A DNA stretch of 64,000 bases from Gammaproteobacteria bacterium (GTDB taxonomy: Bacteria; Pseudomonadota; Gammaproteobacteria; JABCZS01): assembly GCA_021773275.1 (NCBI GenBank), contig JAJFKJ010000063.1:1-64000 (forward strand), given 5' to 3'. A model generated the notes under the pieces. The model made no database searches. It was not told the DNA's origin and saw only the letters and a list, made by a program, of their open reading frames with translations. This document shows, one piece after another, positions 9,185 through 17,566 of the stretch. Made by a program: the position numbers and the translations under genes. Each line of letters begins with the position of its first letter. The first letter of the stretch is position 1.

Positions 9185-10269
9185 TGCGCCGCTTCGACTT
9201 AATGGCCAGCATAAAGAAAATTGGCAGCAGCATCGTCTTTTGGTATTTGAAATTGTTTGTCTTAACGCATCGCCGCCGTATTGATCTATACCGAAACTTG
9301 CAAATGATTACAGGTTCGGGGATTTCATTGACCGAAACCGTGCGTCTGTTAAGCTTAAAGTTTCGCAAGCACATGCCGCGCTCCTCAATGCCTCGGATTT
9401 TAGATGATTGGTTAAAGTCTATGGCTATGGGCAGAACATTTAACCAAGCAATAGCACGCTGGGTGCCAGGCTGGGAACTCTTATTGTTGCGCGCGGGGGG
9501 CAGCACGAAGATTGCGGACATGCTGGGCTATGTTGGCGAGTTGTCAGCTAATATTATCAAATTAAAATCAGGCTTAACTAGCGCCCTGCGTTATCCACTG
9601 TTTGCATTGCTGATGCTGTTTGTACTCATGGGTGTATTTTCTTATTACGTTATTCCAAACCTAGTGAGTTTTTTACCGCCAGAGCAGTGGCCGCCGATTA
9701 CTAAAAGTCTCTACAACTTCACCACATTTGTGACTGAAAAAGGGATTTTCATGTTGGTAGCTTTAACGATTCTAGTGGGGCTGGTCATATACTCGCTAGG
9801 CCATTTAAAGGCGGGTTTGCCGCGACGGATATTAAATAAAATCCCACCCTGGTCAATTTATAAACAGTTCCATGGCAGTATATTTTTACTGAGTTTAGCC
9901 AGTTTACTGCGCTCAGGTATCTCTTTTGGACACTCGCTGGAGACCATCCGCGGTGGCTCATCAAAATATGTATCAAGCGTGCTGATCATGATGCAAGCCA
10001 AGCTACAAGCGGGTAAGCGCGCCGGTGAGGCTATTCAGTGTGAACTATTTGATAAAGAAACGCTGGTAAATCTTGAGGTCTACGCAGATACTGATAAACT
10101 GGAAGAAGGCATTTATGTATTAGCCGAAGAACAGCTTGAGCAGCAGATTGAAAAATTGGCCACAGCCACAAAGATGCTGGGTAACTTTATTCTGCTGGTT
10201 GTTGTATTATTTATCATATGGAATTACATGGGTTTGATTGCCCTACAGTCTTCGATTGGAACTTTTTAA
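9184..10269 (+). CDS. pilR: PilR, type IVb pilus inner-membrane platform protein
   Basis: A 361-residue GspF-type protein. Two T2SS-F modules are visible: the first around LYRNLQMITGSGISLTETVR (about 36-55), the second around LLSLASLLRSGISFGHSLET (about 236-255). Hydrophobic segments lie near 138-160, 190-210 and 335-355. The platform protein couples the ATPase to pilin extraction from the membrane. Its start shares a base with the pilQ stop, and pilS follows 11 bases later. Confidence 0.9.
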   Translation: MRRFDLMASIKKIGSSIVFWYLKLFVLTHRRRIDLYRNLQMITGSGISLTETVRLLSLKFRKHMPRSSMPRILDDWLKSMAMGRTFNQAIARWVPGWELLLLRAGGSTKIADMLGYVGELSANIIKLKSGLTSALRYPLFALLMLFVLMGVFSYYVIPNLVSFLPPEQWPPITKSLYNFTTFVTEKGIFMLVALTILVGLVIYSLGHLKAGLPRRILNKIPPWSIYKQFHGSIFLLSLASLLRSGISFGHSLETIRGGSSKYVSSVLIMMQAKLQAGKRAGEAIQCELFDKETLVNLEVYADTDKLEEGIYVLAEEQLEQQIEKLATATKMLGNFILLVVVLFIIWNYMGLIALQSSIGTF

Positions 10270-10280
10270 GGAGCACCGCT

Positions 10281-10844
10281 ATGAACAATGCCATACATAA
10301 CCGCCAACCGTCACCACGACCTGGTGGTAAACCTAAGCCAAAAGCACTGCAAAAAGGCGTGACGTTATTTGAGCTACTGTTGGTGCTATTTGTAGCAGCC
10401 TTTATTGCTGTAGCGGTAGCAACCATTTATAACCGTGTTAACACCACCTATAAAGAAAACGTATTATTTAACGATATACAACAATTAGCAGCGAATATTC
10501 GAGCTATTTACGGTAGTTCACCTGATTATTCAGGCCTTGATGAAGATGTTGTCACAAACGGGGGGATTGCCCCTGACAGCATGGTTTCATCAACTGGTAG
10601 ACGGATTACGCCGTTTCACACTTCAAGTGACACATGGCTTGTGACTGGTGATACCAGTACTGGTGAAGAGTTTTCGATCCAAATAAGCAATCTGCCCACG
10701 GCTGTTTGCACAGGAATTGCCAGTAAGGGCCTAGGCGTGGCAAATTCGGTTACTGTTGGTAGTGTAACTTCAAGCAATATTGCTGACTTGGCTTCGGCAT
10801 GTTCTGCAACTGGAAGTAATGCAGTGACACTAACGTACAACTAG
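10281..10844 (+). CDS. pilS: PilS, type IVb major pilin precursor
   Basis: The 187-residue precursor starts at ATG 10281 with a strong AAGGAG site. A 26-residue leader rich in Pro, Lys and Arg ends in QKG before VTLFELL; Glu5 is present. The long leader and the Val rather than Phe at mature position 1 are typical of type IVb pilins. A hydrophobic helix follows to about residue 52. The rest fits the PilS N-terminal family: a helix (NVLFNDIQQLAANIRAIY) and a strand-rich domain with two cysteines (AVCTGIA and SACSATG), probably the disulfide closing the D-region. A 70-base gap follows before the lipoprotein gene. Confidence 0.88.
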   Translation: MNNAIHNRQPSPRPGGKPKPKALQKGVTLFELLLVLFVAAFIAVAVATIYNRVNTTYKENVLFNDIQQLAANIRAIYGSSPDYSGLDEDVVTNGGIAPDSMVSSTGRRITPFHTSSDTWLVTGDTSTGEEFSIQISNLPTAVCTGIASKGLGVANSVTVGSVTSSNIADLASACSATGSNAVTLTYN

Positions 10845-10913
10845 GCGGCTGTTTGTAGGTCATCTGCGGGTGATGTTACATTTAAGTTTTAGAATATAAA
10901 AAGGTGCTTTGTC

Positions 10914-11558
10914 ATGAACATCAAATCTACAATAGGACTATTCATTGCCGCAGCAACGATGGTCTTTGTGGTGGCGTGCACGCCCAAAGATGAGCAAAAC
11001 AATGATGCCGTACGAGTCTTAGGGCAAAAACTATTTGAGTTTGGCCTTGCAGCAGAAAACTATGCCAAGGCTGACCCGAAAGCCTACACACCCGAAGATG
11101 AACGGCTAGTGTTTTACGGCTATGAGCGGCTGCAACCTGAGTTTTTACCGCAGGGTTTTAATTTAAATGTTGAGGGTATTACGATTGCAGATGTTGAGCC
11201 AGGTAAAGGCCCTGTTAAAGTCGTGTTGAATGTACATGAGACAGGTTTAGGCCGTTATTTTTTAGAGGTTGAGCTTGTTGAGTTTGGCGAAATACGTGTA
11301 GACGGAAAACCTGATTTGCAAGTGGCTTTGAAAGCAATAAGGTACGCTAATAATCATCGTCAAAATGGCCAGCCATCTTTGATTGCGTATCGTGCAGATA
11401 TGGTTGCGAATGAACACGGTAAAGAAACGATGCATATTATTGGCACAGAGAGAGTGAGTGGAGCATGCGGTCCTACTCGACTTGATACCGCAGTACCCCC
11501 TGTGACTAGCACCTTTAAGCCGCCGAAAGATGTCAGCCCAGCGCAAGGTGATAATTAA
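10914..11558 (+). CDS. Lipoprotein sharing the globular domain of the downstream PilV-like pilins
   Basis: The 214-residue product has a lipoprotein signal peptide ending FVVAC (Cys22); there is no prepilin site. From residue 34 it is visibly related to the two pilin-like proteins that follow: LGQKLFEFGLAAENYAK here against LGYRLFQYGMAVTDYAR in the next gene, then FYGYERLQ against FYGYEWLQ, FNLNVEGITIADVE against FILNVNPLRIRDVD, and YFLEVELVEFGEI against FELVVDVIELGVV. The end (LIAYRADM ... IIGTER) also matches (VIAYRLSD ... IIGEPK). So the PilV stalk domain has been given a lipid anchor. The adhesin part is missing. Two bases separate it from the next gene. Its function is unknown; a docking or tip-priming role is conjecture. 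Confidence 0.75.
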   Translation: MNIKSTIGLFIAAATMVFVVACTPKDEQNNDAVRVLGQKLFEFGLAAENYAKADPKAYTPEDERLVFYGYERLQPEFLPQGFNLNVEGITIADVEPGKGPVKVVLNVHETGLGRYFLEVELVEFGEIRVDGKPDLQVALKAIRYANNHRQNGQPSLIAYRADMVANEHGKETMHIIGTERVSGACGPTRLDTAVPPVTSTFKPPKDVSPAQGDN

Positions 11559-11560
11559 AC

Positions 11561-12673
11561 ATGAAAAATAAAAAGGTCCTGGGTTTTACACTATTCGAAA
11601 TAATGTTAGTCATGCTAGTGGTAGCGTTTGCCATCGTTGCCATGATTACTTTTACACAACGTCAAACTCAAGAAACAGCAGCCGAACAATTAGGTTATCG
11701 TCTGTTTCAATATGGTATGGCTGTGACGGATTATGCGCGCCAAAACCCTGATGGTTATGACTTTAATAATGAGCCAGAAACATTTTATGGTTATGAGTGG
11801 TTGCAAGAAATTGATAATCCGGAGACGGGCGAGCCATTTTTGGGCGATAAATTTATTTTAAATGTGAACCCCTTAAGAATTAGAGATGTTGATGGTGATG
11901 CTAGCCCACTTAGAACAGAGCTTGTCATTGATGATAGAGGGAATGGTAATTTTGAACTTGTGGTTGATGTTATTGAATTAGGCGTGGTCACAAAACCAGT
12001 TGCTGCAAAGCAACGTAGCGTTGATGAACCGGAGGGAACAAAATATGTACCCGACCCAAGCCTGGCCGGCGCTGCAGCAACGTATGCTTCAAATTACCGT
12101 GACCGTGATGGTGCTGCAGTGATTGCCTATCGTTTATCTGATGACTTTGAAGAAAACCCTTTGGAGGCACAAATTATTGGTGAGCCCAAAGGTGATATTA
12201 ATTTAAGCGATTATTGGTTACAAACGGATGGCGGCAATCAAATGCAAGGGCCAATCCGTTTTAATACCGGCGTAACGCCAGCAGATCGCAAGCTGACGGG
12301 TGTTGATAGTATTGAGTTTTCTGATGAGCCAGGCGATGCCTCCACCATCAGTGGCGTTAAGGAAATTGATTTTGATAAAGATGATTTGACTATAAATAGC
12401 ATGTTCTCGACAATCCAAACATGCGAGGTTCGGGGTAATGCTTCGAGGCTATTGGTAACGTGGGGAGAAAATTCGCTGGTCTCAAATGGCAACTCCGTGT
12501 GTTTTCTCGCTGGTGTTACGCAAGGAGCAGCGTGTAACCTTACAGTAGAGCGAGCGGGGAACGTTTACTATTGGCATGGGCATAATTCAAACGGTGGGAC
12601 AAGTTGTCACTTTGCATGCCTGGTTTGGAATGACAAAAATTACGATCACACTAACTGGTGTGCTGAACCCTAG
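11561..12673 (+). CDS. pilV: PilV-like type IVb minor pilin / tip adhesin (copy 1)
   Basis: A 370-residue prepilin with leader MKNKKVLG, then FTLFEIML (Glu5) and a hydrophobic helix. Residues 38-210 form the domain shared with the lipoprotein and with copy 2. At about residue 225 comes WLQTDGGNQMQGPIRFN, like the D-G-x-N-x-M-x-G motif found in R64 PilV tip adhesins, followed by a short stretch of VDSIEF / VKEIDF units. The last 80 residues are cysteine-rich (VCFLAG, AACNL, CHFACLVW, NWCAEP) and differ from copy 2, as expected for a receptor-binding tip. It probably sits at the pilus end. Confidence 0.75.
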   Translation: MKNKKVLGFTLFEIMLVMLVVAFAIVAMITFTQRQTQETAAEQLGYRLFQYGMAVTDYARQNPDGYDFNNEPETFYGYEWLQEIDNPETGEPFLGDKFILNVNPLRIRDVDGDASPLRTELVIDDRGNGNFELVVDVIELGVVTKPVAAKQRSVDEPEGTKYVPDPSLAGAAATYASNYRDRDGAAVIAYRLSDDFEENPLEAQIIGEPKGDINLSDYWLQTDGGNQMQGPIRFNTGVTPADRKLTGVDSIEFSDEPGDASTISGVKEIDFDKDDLTINSMFSTIQTCEVRGNASRLLVTWGENSLVSNGNSVCFLAGVTQGAACNLTVERAGNVYYWHGHNSNGGTSCHFACLVWNDKNYDHTNWCAEP

Positions 12674-12757
12674 GCGCTCTTAGAATATGTAGTTGTCTGA
12701 AATATAACAAAAAAATGTATTTTTTTAGGTGCTATACTTAAACAACGAGGTATTAAA

Positions 12758-14188
12758 ATGATGTTCAAGCACTTACAACGAGGCGTCACCCTTTTTGAAA
12801 TGCTCCTGGTGTTGATTATCATCTCGCTGGTCACAGTAGCAGCGATTCGTTATGCCGACCGTCAACGTGATGAAGGTGTTGCTGATGTCTTGGCACAAAA
12901 ACTCTATGAATATGGTCACGCTGTGCGTGAATACGCTTATGATAACCAAGAAGCTATAGAGGCAGGTGAGCTAACATCTGATAGCTTTACCTCTGAAGAT
13001 GGCACACAGACATCATGGGTCAGCGATGAAGGCTATGTTTTCGATGGCGTTGATTGGTTGAAAACACCACAGGCAGGCAATAACGAAAGTGGCGAACCTT
13101 ACCTCGAAGAAAGTTTTACCTTTGCACGGGGTCTTAGACCTTTATTTTTAGGCTTGGTTGATGGCACGGCCGGTTCTTCTGGTGGCGGAGTACCTGACCC
13201 TAACGACCCTAATGCTTCGAGCACCAATACCAACAATCAGATCATTCAAACTAAATTATCGTGGAATGTTGATGAAAATCGTCCTGAGATCAGTGTTGAT
13301 ATCGGTAGCTTGTATGATGCTGCTGTTACGCCTGCAAAAGCAATGCCGGATATTACTGCAACTGCTGCTAAAAAAGCATCTGAATACTATGATCCGATTC
13401 GAGGTTTTGCGGCTGTCAGTTACAACATCAATCTCTCAGAGGCTAATTTTCCACAAGTTCCTATGCATGGTGGTTTGGCACACGGTGCTACCGAGTCTGA
13501 GTCGTATTTACGCATTGATGGCCAAAATTACATGAAAGACAATATTAATTTTTTAGATGCAGATCTGCATGGCACGGTCACAGAAGATGAAGATAATTAC
13601 GGTATGCGCAATCTTGAGTTTATTGAATTTGATGATAACGATGACACCGACATCTCTAATCTTACAACGCTAAATTTTAATACAGACAGTGCAGTTAATA
13701 ATTTGAATGCATTAAATTTTGAGGGTACGGATAGGAAAATTACTAATTTAGAATCGATAGATTTTAAAACGGCAAATGGTCGTGGTACCGGTCGTATTAG
13801 AGGCGTGGACCAGATCAATTTTGTGGATCATACGGATACCACATATGATAGCAAAACTTTTATTAAAAACTTGGAAGGTTTTCAGATAGTAAAAGATAGC
13901 AATAATTATGAGGCCACAGCAGCGCGCAGCAGTAGCTCAAGAAGTGCTTATAGTGGGGACAAAGAACTTATAAAATTTAGTGAGGGATTTTGTTTTGCTG
14001 CAGGACGTGAGGTGAATATGAATGGCCATGCAGGGAGCACGTATGCATGTGATCTTTTCTATTCATCAGATCCAAGGGGCTCTCCTTACTGGATATTAAG
14101 AGCAAGCATTAGAAGTAACGACAATAAAAATGGTGACTACATAACATGCAAGGCTTATTGCGTTCGCTTAAACAATATCCCGGATTAA
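12758..14188 (+). CDS. pilV: PilV-like type IVb minor pilin / tip adhesin (copy 2)
   Basis: A 476-residue prepilin: leader MMFKHLQRG, then VTLFEML (Glu5), hydrophobic helix, and the shared domain (LAQKLYEYGHAVREYA; YVFDGVDWLK). The motif YLRIDGQNYMKDNINF (about 248) again matches PilV tip proteins. It is followed by six or so units of the form N-L-x-x-I-x-F (LEFIEFDD, LTTLNFNT, LNALNFEG, LESIDFKT, VDQINFVD, LEGFQIV), which looks like a beta-solenoid stalk longer than in copy 1. The end is cysteine-bearing (GFCFAAG, YACDLF, ITCKAYCVR). ATG at 12761 is an alternative start. Its stop shares bases with the stop of the convergent pilT. Confidence 0.75.
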   Translation: MMFKHLQRGVTLFEMLLVLIIISLVTVAAIRYADRQRDEGVADVLAQKLYEYGHAVREYAYDNQEAIEAGELTSDSFTSEDGTQTSWVSDEGYVFDGVDWLKTPQAGNNESGEPYLEESFTFARGLRPLFLGLVDGTAGSSGGGVPDPNDPNASSTNTNNQIIQTKLSWNVDENRPEISVDIGSLYDAAVTPAKAMPDITATAAKKASEYYDPIRGFAAVSYNINLSEANFPQVPMHGGLAHGATESESYLRIDGQNYMKDNINFLDADLHGTVTEDEDNYGMRNLEFIEFDDNDDTDISNLTTLNFNTDSAVNNLNALNFEGTDRKITNLESIDFKTANGRGTGRIRGVDQINFVDHTDTTYDSKTFIKNLEGFQIVKDSNNYEATAARSSSSRSAYSGDKELIKFSEGFCFAAGREVNMNGHAGSTYACDLFYSSDPRGSPYWILRASIRSNDNKNGDYITCKAYCVRLNNIPD

Positions 14189-15189
14189 CTCAAATCAATC
14201 TTCCCTTGCGCCGCTAAGTTTTGCAAAGAAGCTTCTTTGGTCATCATGCCTTGTGCACCACCGGTTTGAATAGCTGAAAGTATCTGCGGGATTTTATCTT
14301 CACGAATCAAGTTTCTGATGGCTGGGTTGCAACGCAGTACTTCGTGTACAGCAACACGCCCGCCGCCCTTGCGTTTAATCAGGGTTTGCGCGATGACGGC
14401 ATTAAGCGAGTCTGAAAGCATGGTGCGTACCATGGCCTTTTCATCACCGGGAAATACATCGATAATACGGTTAATGGTGGTTGGCGCTGATGAAGTATGC
14501 AAAGTACCAAATACCAAGTGCCCTGTTTCTGCAGCTGTGAGTGCCAGGCGGATGGTTTCGACATCACGCATCTCACCTACTAAAATCACATCCGGGTCTT
14601 CCCGCAAAGCAGAACGCAATGCAGCACTAAAACTTTCAGTATGTTGATGTACTTCACGTTGGTTAATCACACATTGATTGGGTGTGTGCACAAATTCGAC
14701 TGGGTCTTCGATAGTCAGTATGTGATCGTGTTTGATCATATTGATTTCATTAACCATGGCGGCCAGCGTGGTACTTTTACCGGAACCGGTAGGGCCGGTC
14801 ACCAACACCAAACCTTTGGGTTCTTTGGTGATATCTTTAAACACGGGTGGGCATTCAAGTTCATCAAGGCTGGGAATCTTATGCGGGATATAACGTAGCA
14901 CGGCACCGGCGCCACGCACTTGGTTAAACATGTTTACCCTGAAGCGGCGGCCAAGCTCATCAATGCCGAATGAGAAATCAAGGTCGATAGCCTGTTCATG
15001 CTTTTGGCGCTGCTCATCGTTGAGAATCGGCCAAAGAAGCTCACGTATCTGCCCAGACTCAAAGTTAGGCATACCTTCTAAGCGCGTTAAATCGCCATCG
15101 ATGCGGAACATCGGCGGTAGGCCGGCTGAAAGATGCAAATCCGAGGCATTATGTTCGCTACCCTTTTGCAATAGTTCTGTTAGATTCAT
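14185..15189 (-). CDS. pilT: PilT, twitching-motility retraction ATPase
   Basis: The 334-residue ATPase has the PilT signature set: NASDLHLSAGLPP at the N-terminus, Walker A GPTGSGKSTT (residues 132-141), Asp box IEDPVEFVH, Walker B VILVGEMRD, His box FGTLHTSSA and the C-terminal AIRNLIREDK motif. There is no tetracysteine module, as expected for a retraction motor. It hydrolyses ATP to pull pili back, giving twitching or DNA uptake. It is convergent to the pilV genes; the four bases TTAA (14185-14188) supply the stop codons of both. No pilU paralogue lies beside it. Confidence 0.96.
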   Translation of the reverse strand: MNLTELLQKGSEHNASDLHLSAGLPPMFRIDGDLTRLEGMPNFESGQIRELLWPILNDEQRQKHEQAIDLDFSFGIDELGRRFRVNMFNQVRGAGAVLRYIPHKIPSLDELECPPVFKDITKEPKGLVLVTGPTGSGKSTTLAAMVNEINMIKHDHILTIEDPVEFVHTPNQCVINQREVHQHTESFSAALRSALREDPDVILVGEMRDVETIRLALTAAETGHLVFGTLHTSSAPTTINRIIDVFPGDEKAMVRTMLSDSLNAVIAQTLIKRKGGGRVAVHEVLRCNPAIRNLIREDKIPQILSAIQTGGAQGMMTKEASLQNLAAQGKIDLS

Positions 15190-15280
15190 GTTTTCCCCAT
15201 TGATTGCTGCCCTCTTCAGATTATAGCTTACAATAAGCGCTGTGCTGCTACGGGGTCTAGCTCGCTTCGCTAGTCGTAAT

Positions 15281-15330
15281 CTTAACGTAGGGGTCGAACC
15301 CTGTTCGACCCGGCATTGCGCAGCAATGCA
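15281..15330. repeat. Family A double-hairpin repeat, after trmB
   Basis: Hairpin 1 (15291-15311) has arms GGGTCGAAC and GTTCGACCC with loop CCT. Hairpin 2 (15313-15329) has arms GCATTGC and GCAATGC with loop GCA. The element ends four bases from the trmB stop. A diverged copy with matched base changes in both stems lies after rho (56892-56934); related copies lie at 23403, 30711 and 56750. It may be a REP-like palindrome. The preceding 15227-15280 holds a short CTAGC/GCTAG hairpin and no gene. Confidence 0.8.
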
Positions 15331-15333
15331 TTA

Positions 15334-15990
15334 TCAAGCAGGCTGTGCTTTAAACATCAAATCCCAGATGCCATGACCGCGATCGATGCCGCGTTGTTCA
15401 AATTTGCTAGTGATGCGATGTGCAGGCTTAGGGATGTAATCGCCAGCCTCAGAGCAGTTTTGAAAACGCGAGTCTGCAGCAAAAACAGCTAAAATATGCT
15501 CGGCATAATCTTGCCAGTCGGTGGCGCAGTGTACAAAGCCATCAGCAACAAGCTTAGGGTAAATTAAATCCAAGAATGATGGTTGTACCAAACGACGCTT
15601 GTGGTGCTTTTTTTTATGCCAGGGGTCGGGGAAGAAAATTTGAATGCCTTGCAAGCTGTTTTCAGGAATTTTTTCTAACACTTCTACTGCATCTTCACAG
15701 GCAATATGAATGTTATCAATGCCCTTTTCTTCGATGTTATTCAACAAGTGACCGACGCCTGGGCGGTGCACTTCGATACCCAGATAGTTATTGTTAGGTT
15801 GTATTTGTGCCTGCGCTAGCAGTGATGCACCATTACCAAAGCCGATTTCTAAAATCAGCGGGGCTTGTTTTGCAAAAGGTTTATCAAGTGCGTACTTAGG
15901 TAGCAATTCATCAACGGCACGTGCTTGCGCTTTACTTAGGCGAGACTCGCGTCGAACAAAACTTCTTATGCGGCGGGTAAAATCATTCAT
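15334..15990 (-). CDS. trmB: tRNA (guanine-N7)-methyltransferase TrmB
   Basis: A 218-residue SAM-dependent methyltransferase that makes m7G46 in the variable loop of tRNA. Motif I is LEIGFGNGASL (about 46-56); the family-specific FFPDPWHKKKHHKRRL (about 138-153) and the substrate motif TDWQDYAEHI are present. The C-terminal TSKFEQRGIDRGHGIWDL is characteristic of the family. It follows putP on the same strand with one base between stop and start, so the two may be cotranscribed. Confidence 0.96.
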   Translation of the reverse strand: MNDFTRRIRSFVRRESRLSKAQARAVDELLPKYALDKPFAKQAPLILEIGFGNGASLLAQAQIQPNNNYLGIEVHRPGVGHLLNNIEEKGIDNIHIACEDAVEVLEKIPENSLQGIQIFFPDPWHKKKHHKRRLVQPSFLDLIYPKLVADGFVHCATDWQDYAEHILAVFAADSRFQNCSEAGDYIPKPAHRITSKFEQRGIDRGHGIWDLMFKAQPA

Positions 15991-15991
15991 T

Positions 15992-17455
15992 TTATAATTC
16001 TTTAATCATCTCATCAAAAACTCTTTGTGCAGAAGCTTTAGGCTTACTCAGTAGGTAGCCGATACCTATGCCGATAAAGCCAGCAATAAACCCTGGGAAT
16101 AGTTCATACACTTCAAACATGCCATCAAAATAATGGCGTAATATTAACCATAGTATCACCATGCCCCCGCCAAATACCATACCCAATAATGCACTAAGTT
16201 GGTTCATGTTACGGCTGTACAGCGAGACTAGAATAATAGGCCCGAAAGATGCACCCAAGCCACCCCAGGCATGGCTGACCAACTTAAATACACTGGGGTC
16301 ATCTGGTTTTAAGGCCATCCAAAAAGCGACTAAAGAAATGGCAAGTACAACGAAGCGGCTTAACCATACTAATTCCTTTTCTGAGGCCTGTGGTCTTATC
16401 GCGCGATTGTAAAAATCATGTGTAACCGCTGAACCTGCAACAATAAGCACGGCAGCAGAGGTGCTCATGATCGCGGAGATAATGGCGGCATAAACAATCC
16501 CGGTAAACCAGGGGCTGAGTACGCGCTTAGCAAGTTCTGGTAATGCTGCTTCGTTGCTGGGTAATGTTCCTGGTGCAAAATAGTCGATGCTGAAAAAACC
16601 GACGGCAACGGCGCCGGCGAAAGCAAATACCATCCAGGTGATGCAAATGCGTCGACCAATATGTATGGCTTGTTCGTTACGCGCTGACATAAAACGCACT
16701 AAAATGTGTGGCTGCCCAAAATACCCCAGGCCCCAGGTTAATGATGATATTAAACTAACAGCAGTTAAGCTGTACCAAATTTCCACTTTGTGCGGAAACT
16801 TTATAACAATATCCTGCCACATGTCGTAGATGCCCCCGACATCAAGCATTGCAAAAGTAGGCACCATTATCAATGTTGCAAGCATAAGGGTACCCTGGAA
16901 TAGGTCTATCCAGTTGACGGCGATATAACCCCCCAATACAGAATAAATTATAATAACGGGCGCGGTAAATAATAAGGCGTGGGTGTAATCCATGTCAAAA
17001 GCGGTGACAAAAACTTTGGCGCCTGCTACAAAACCGGATGCAGCGTAGTAGGTAAAGAAGATCACAAAGATAACAGCCGCAATGTACCGTAAAATATCTG
17101 CACCTTCGCCAAAGCGGTTTTTAAAATAACTGGGGATGGTTAGGGAGTCTTTGGCAACTTCGGTGTATACACGCAGCCTGGGGGCGACGAAATACCAGTT
17201 CAAATAACTACCTACGAGCAAGCTAATCGGCAACCAGACCTGGTTTAGGCCCATGGCATAGACAATACCTGGTACGCTCAGCATCAGCCAAGCACTCATA
17301 TCACTGGCGGCAACACCCATAGCGGTAATAAGCGGGTTAAATCGTCTGCTGCCAAGAATATAGTCAGCGTGGTTTTTGGTGTGGTAGTAAGCAACGCCTG
17401 CGATAAGAAGTATGGCTAGGCAGTAGATGGCAAAAGTTATCATTGTTATGATCAT
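15992..17455 (-). CDS. putP: Sodium/proline symporter family transporter PutP
   Basis: A 487-residue protein of the sodium:solute symporter family with about 13 hydrophobic helices. The start shows YILGSRRFNPLITAMGVAASDMSAW-type residues, where the SDMS stretch includes sodium-site residues in PutP; GLNQVWLPISLLVGSYLNW and the SSLTWGLGYFGQPHILVRFM segment are close to PutP proteins. It would import L-proline with sodium for use as nutrient or osmolyte. No putA or regulator is next to it, so the substrate is inferred from family resemblance. Confidence 0.88.
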   Translation of the reverse strand: MIITMITFAIYCLAILLIAGVAYYHTKNHADYILGSRRFNPLITAMGVAASDMSAWLMLSVPGIVYAMGLNQVWLPISLLVGSYLNWYFVAPRLRVYTEVAKDSLTIPSYFKNRFGEGADILRYIAAVIFVIFFTYYAASGFVAGAKVFVTAFDMDYTHALLFTAPVIIIYSVLGGYIAVNWIDLFQGTLMLATLIMVPTFAMLDVGGIYDMWQDIVIKFPHKVEIWYSLTAVSLISSLTWGLGYFGQPHILVRFMSARNEQAIHIGRRICITWMVFAFAGAVAVGFFSIDYFAPGTLPSNEAALPELAKRVLSPWFTGIVYAAIISAIMSTSAAVLIVAGSAVTHDFYNRAIRPQASEKELVWLSRFVVLAISLVAFWMALKPDDPSVFKLVSHAWGGLGASFGPIILVSLYSRNMNQLSALLGMVFGGGMVILWLILRHYFDGMFEVYELFPGFIAGFIGIGIGYLLSKPKASAQRVFDEMIKEL

Positions 17456-17566
17456 GGAGTCAGTCTAGGATGTTTTCCAAAGTACTTCAACTATTCCTTT
17501 AAAGCTGTGACAAACCCCAAAATACAGTTACAATTAGTATTAGGAATCTACGACAAAGGAAACGTC

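Noticed and set aside
11561-14188. Active shufflon
   Set aside because: No recombinase gene and no clear inverted recombination sites were seen between or within the two PilV-like genes.
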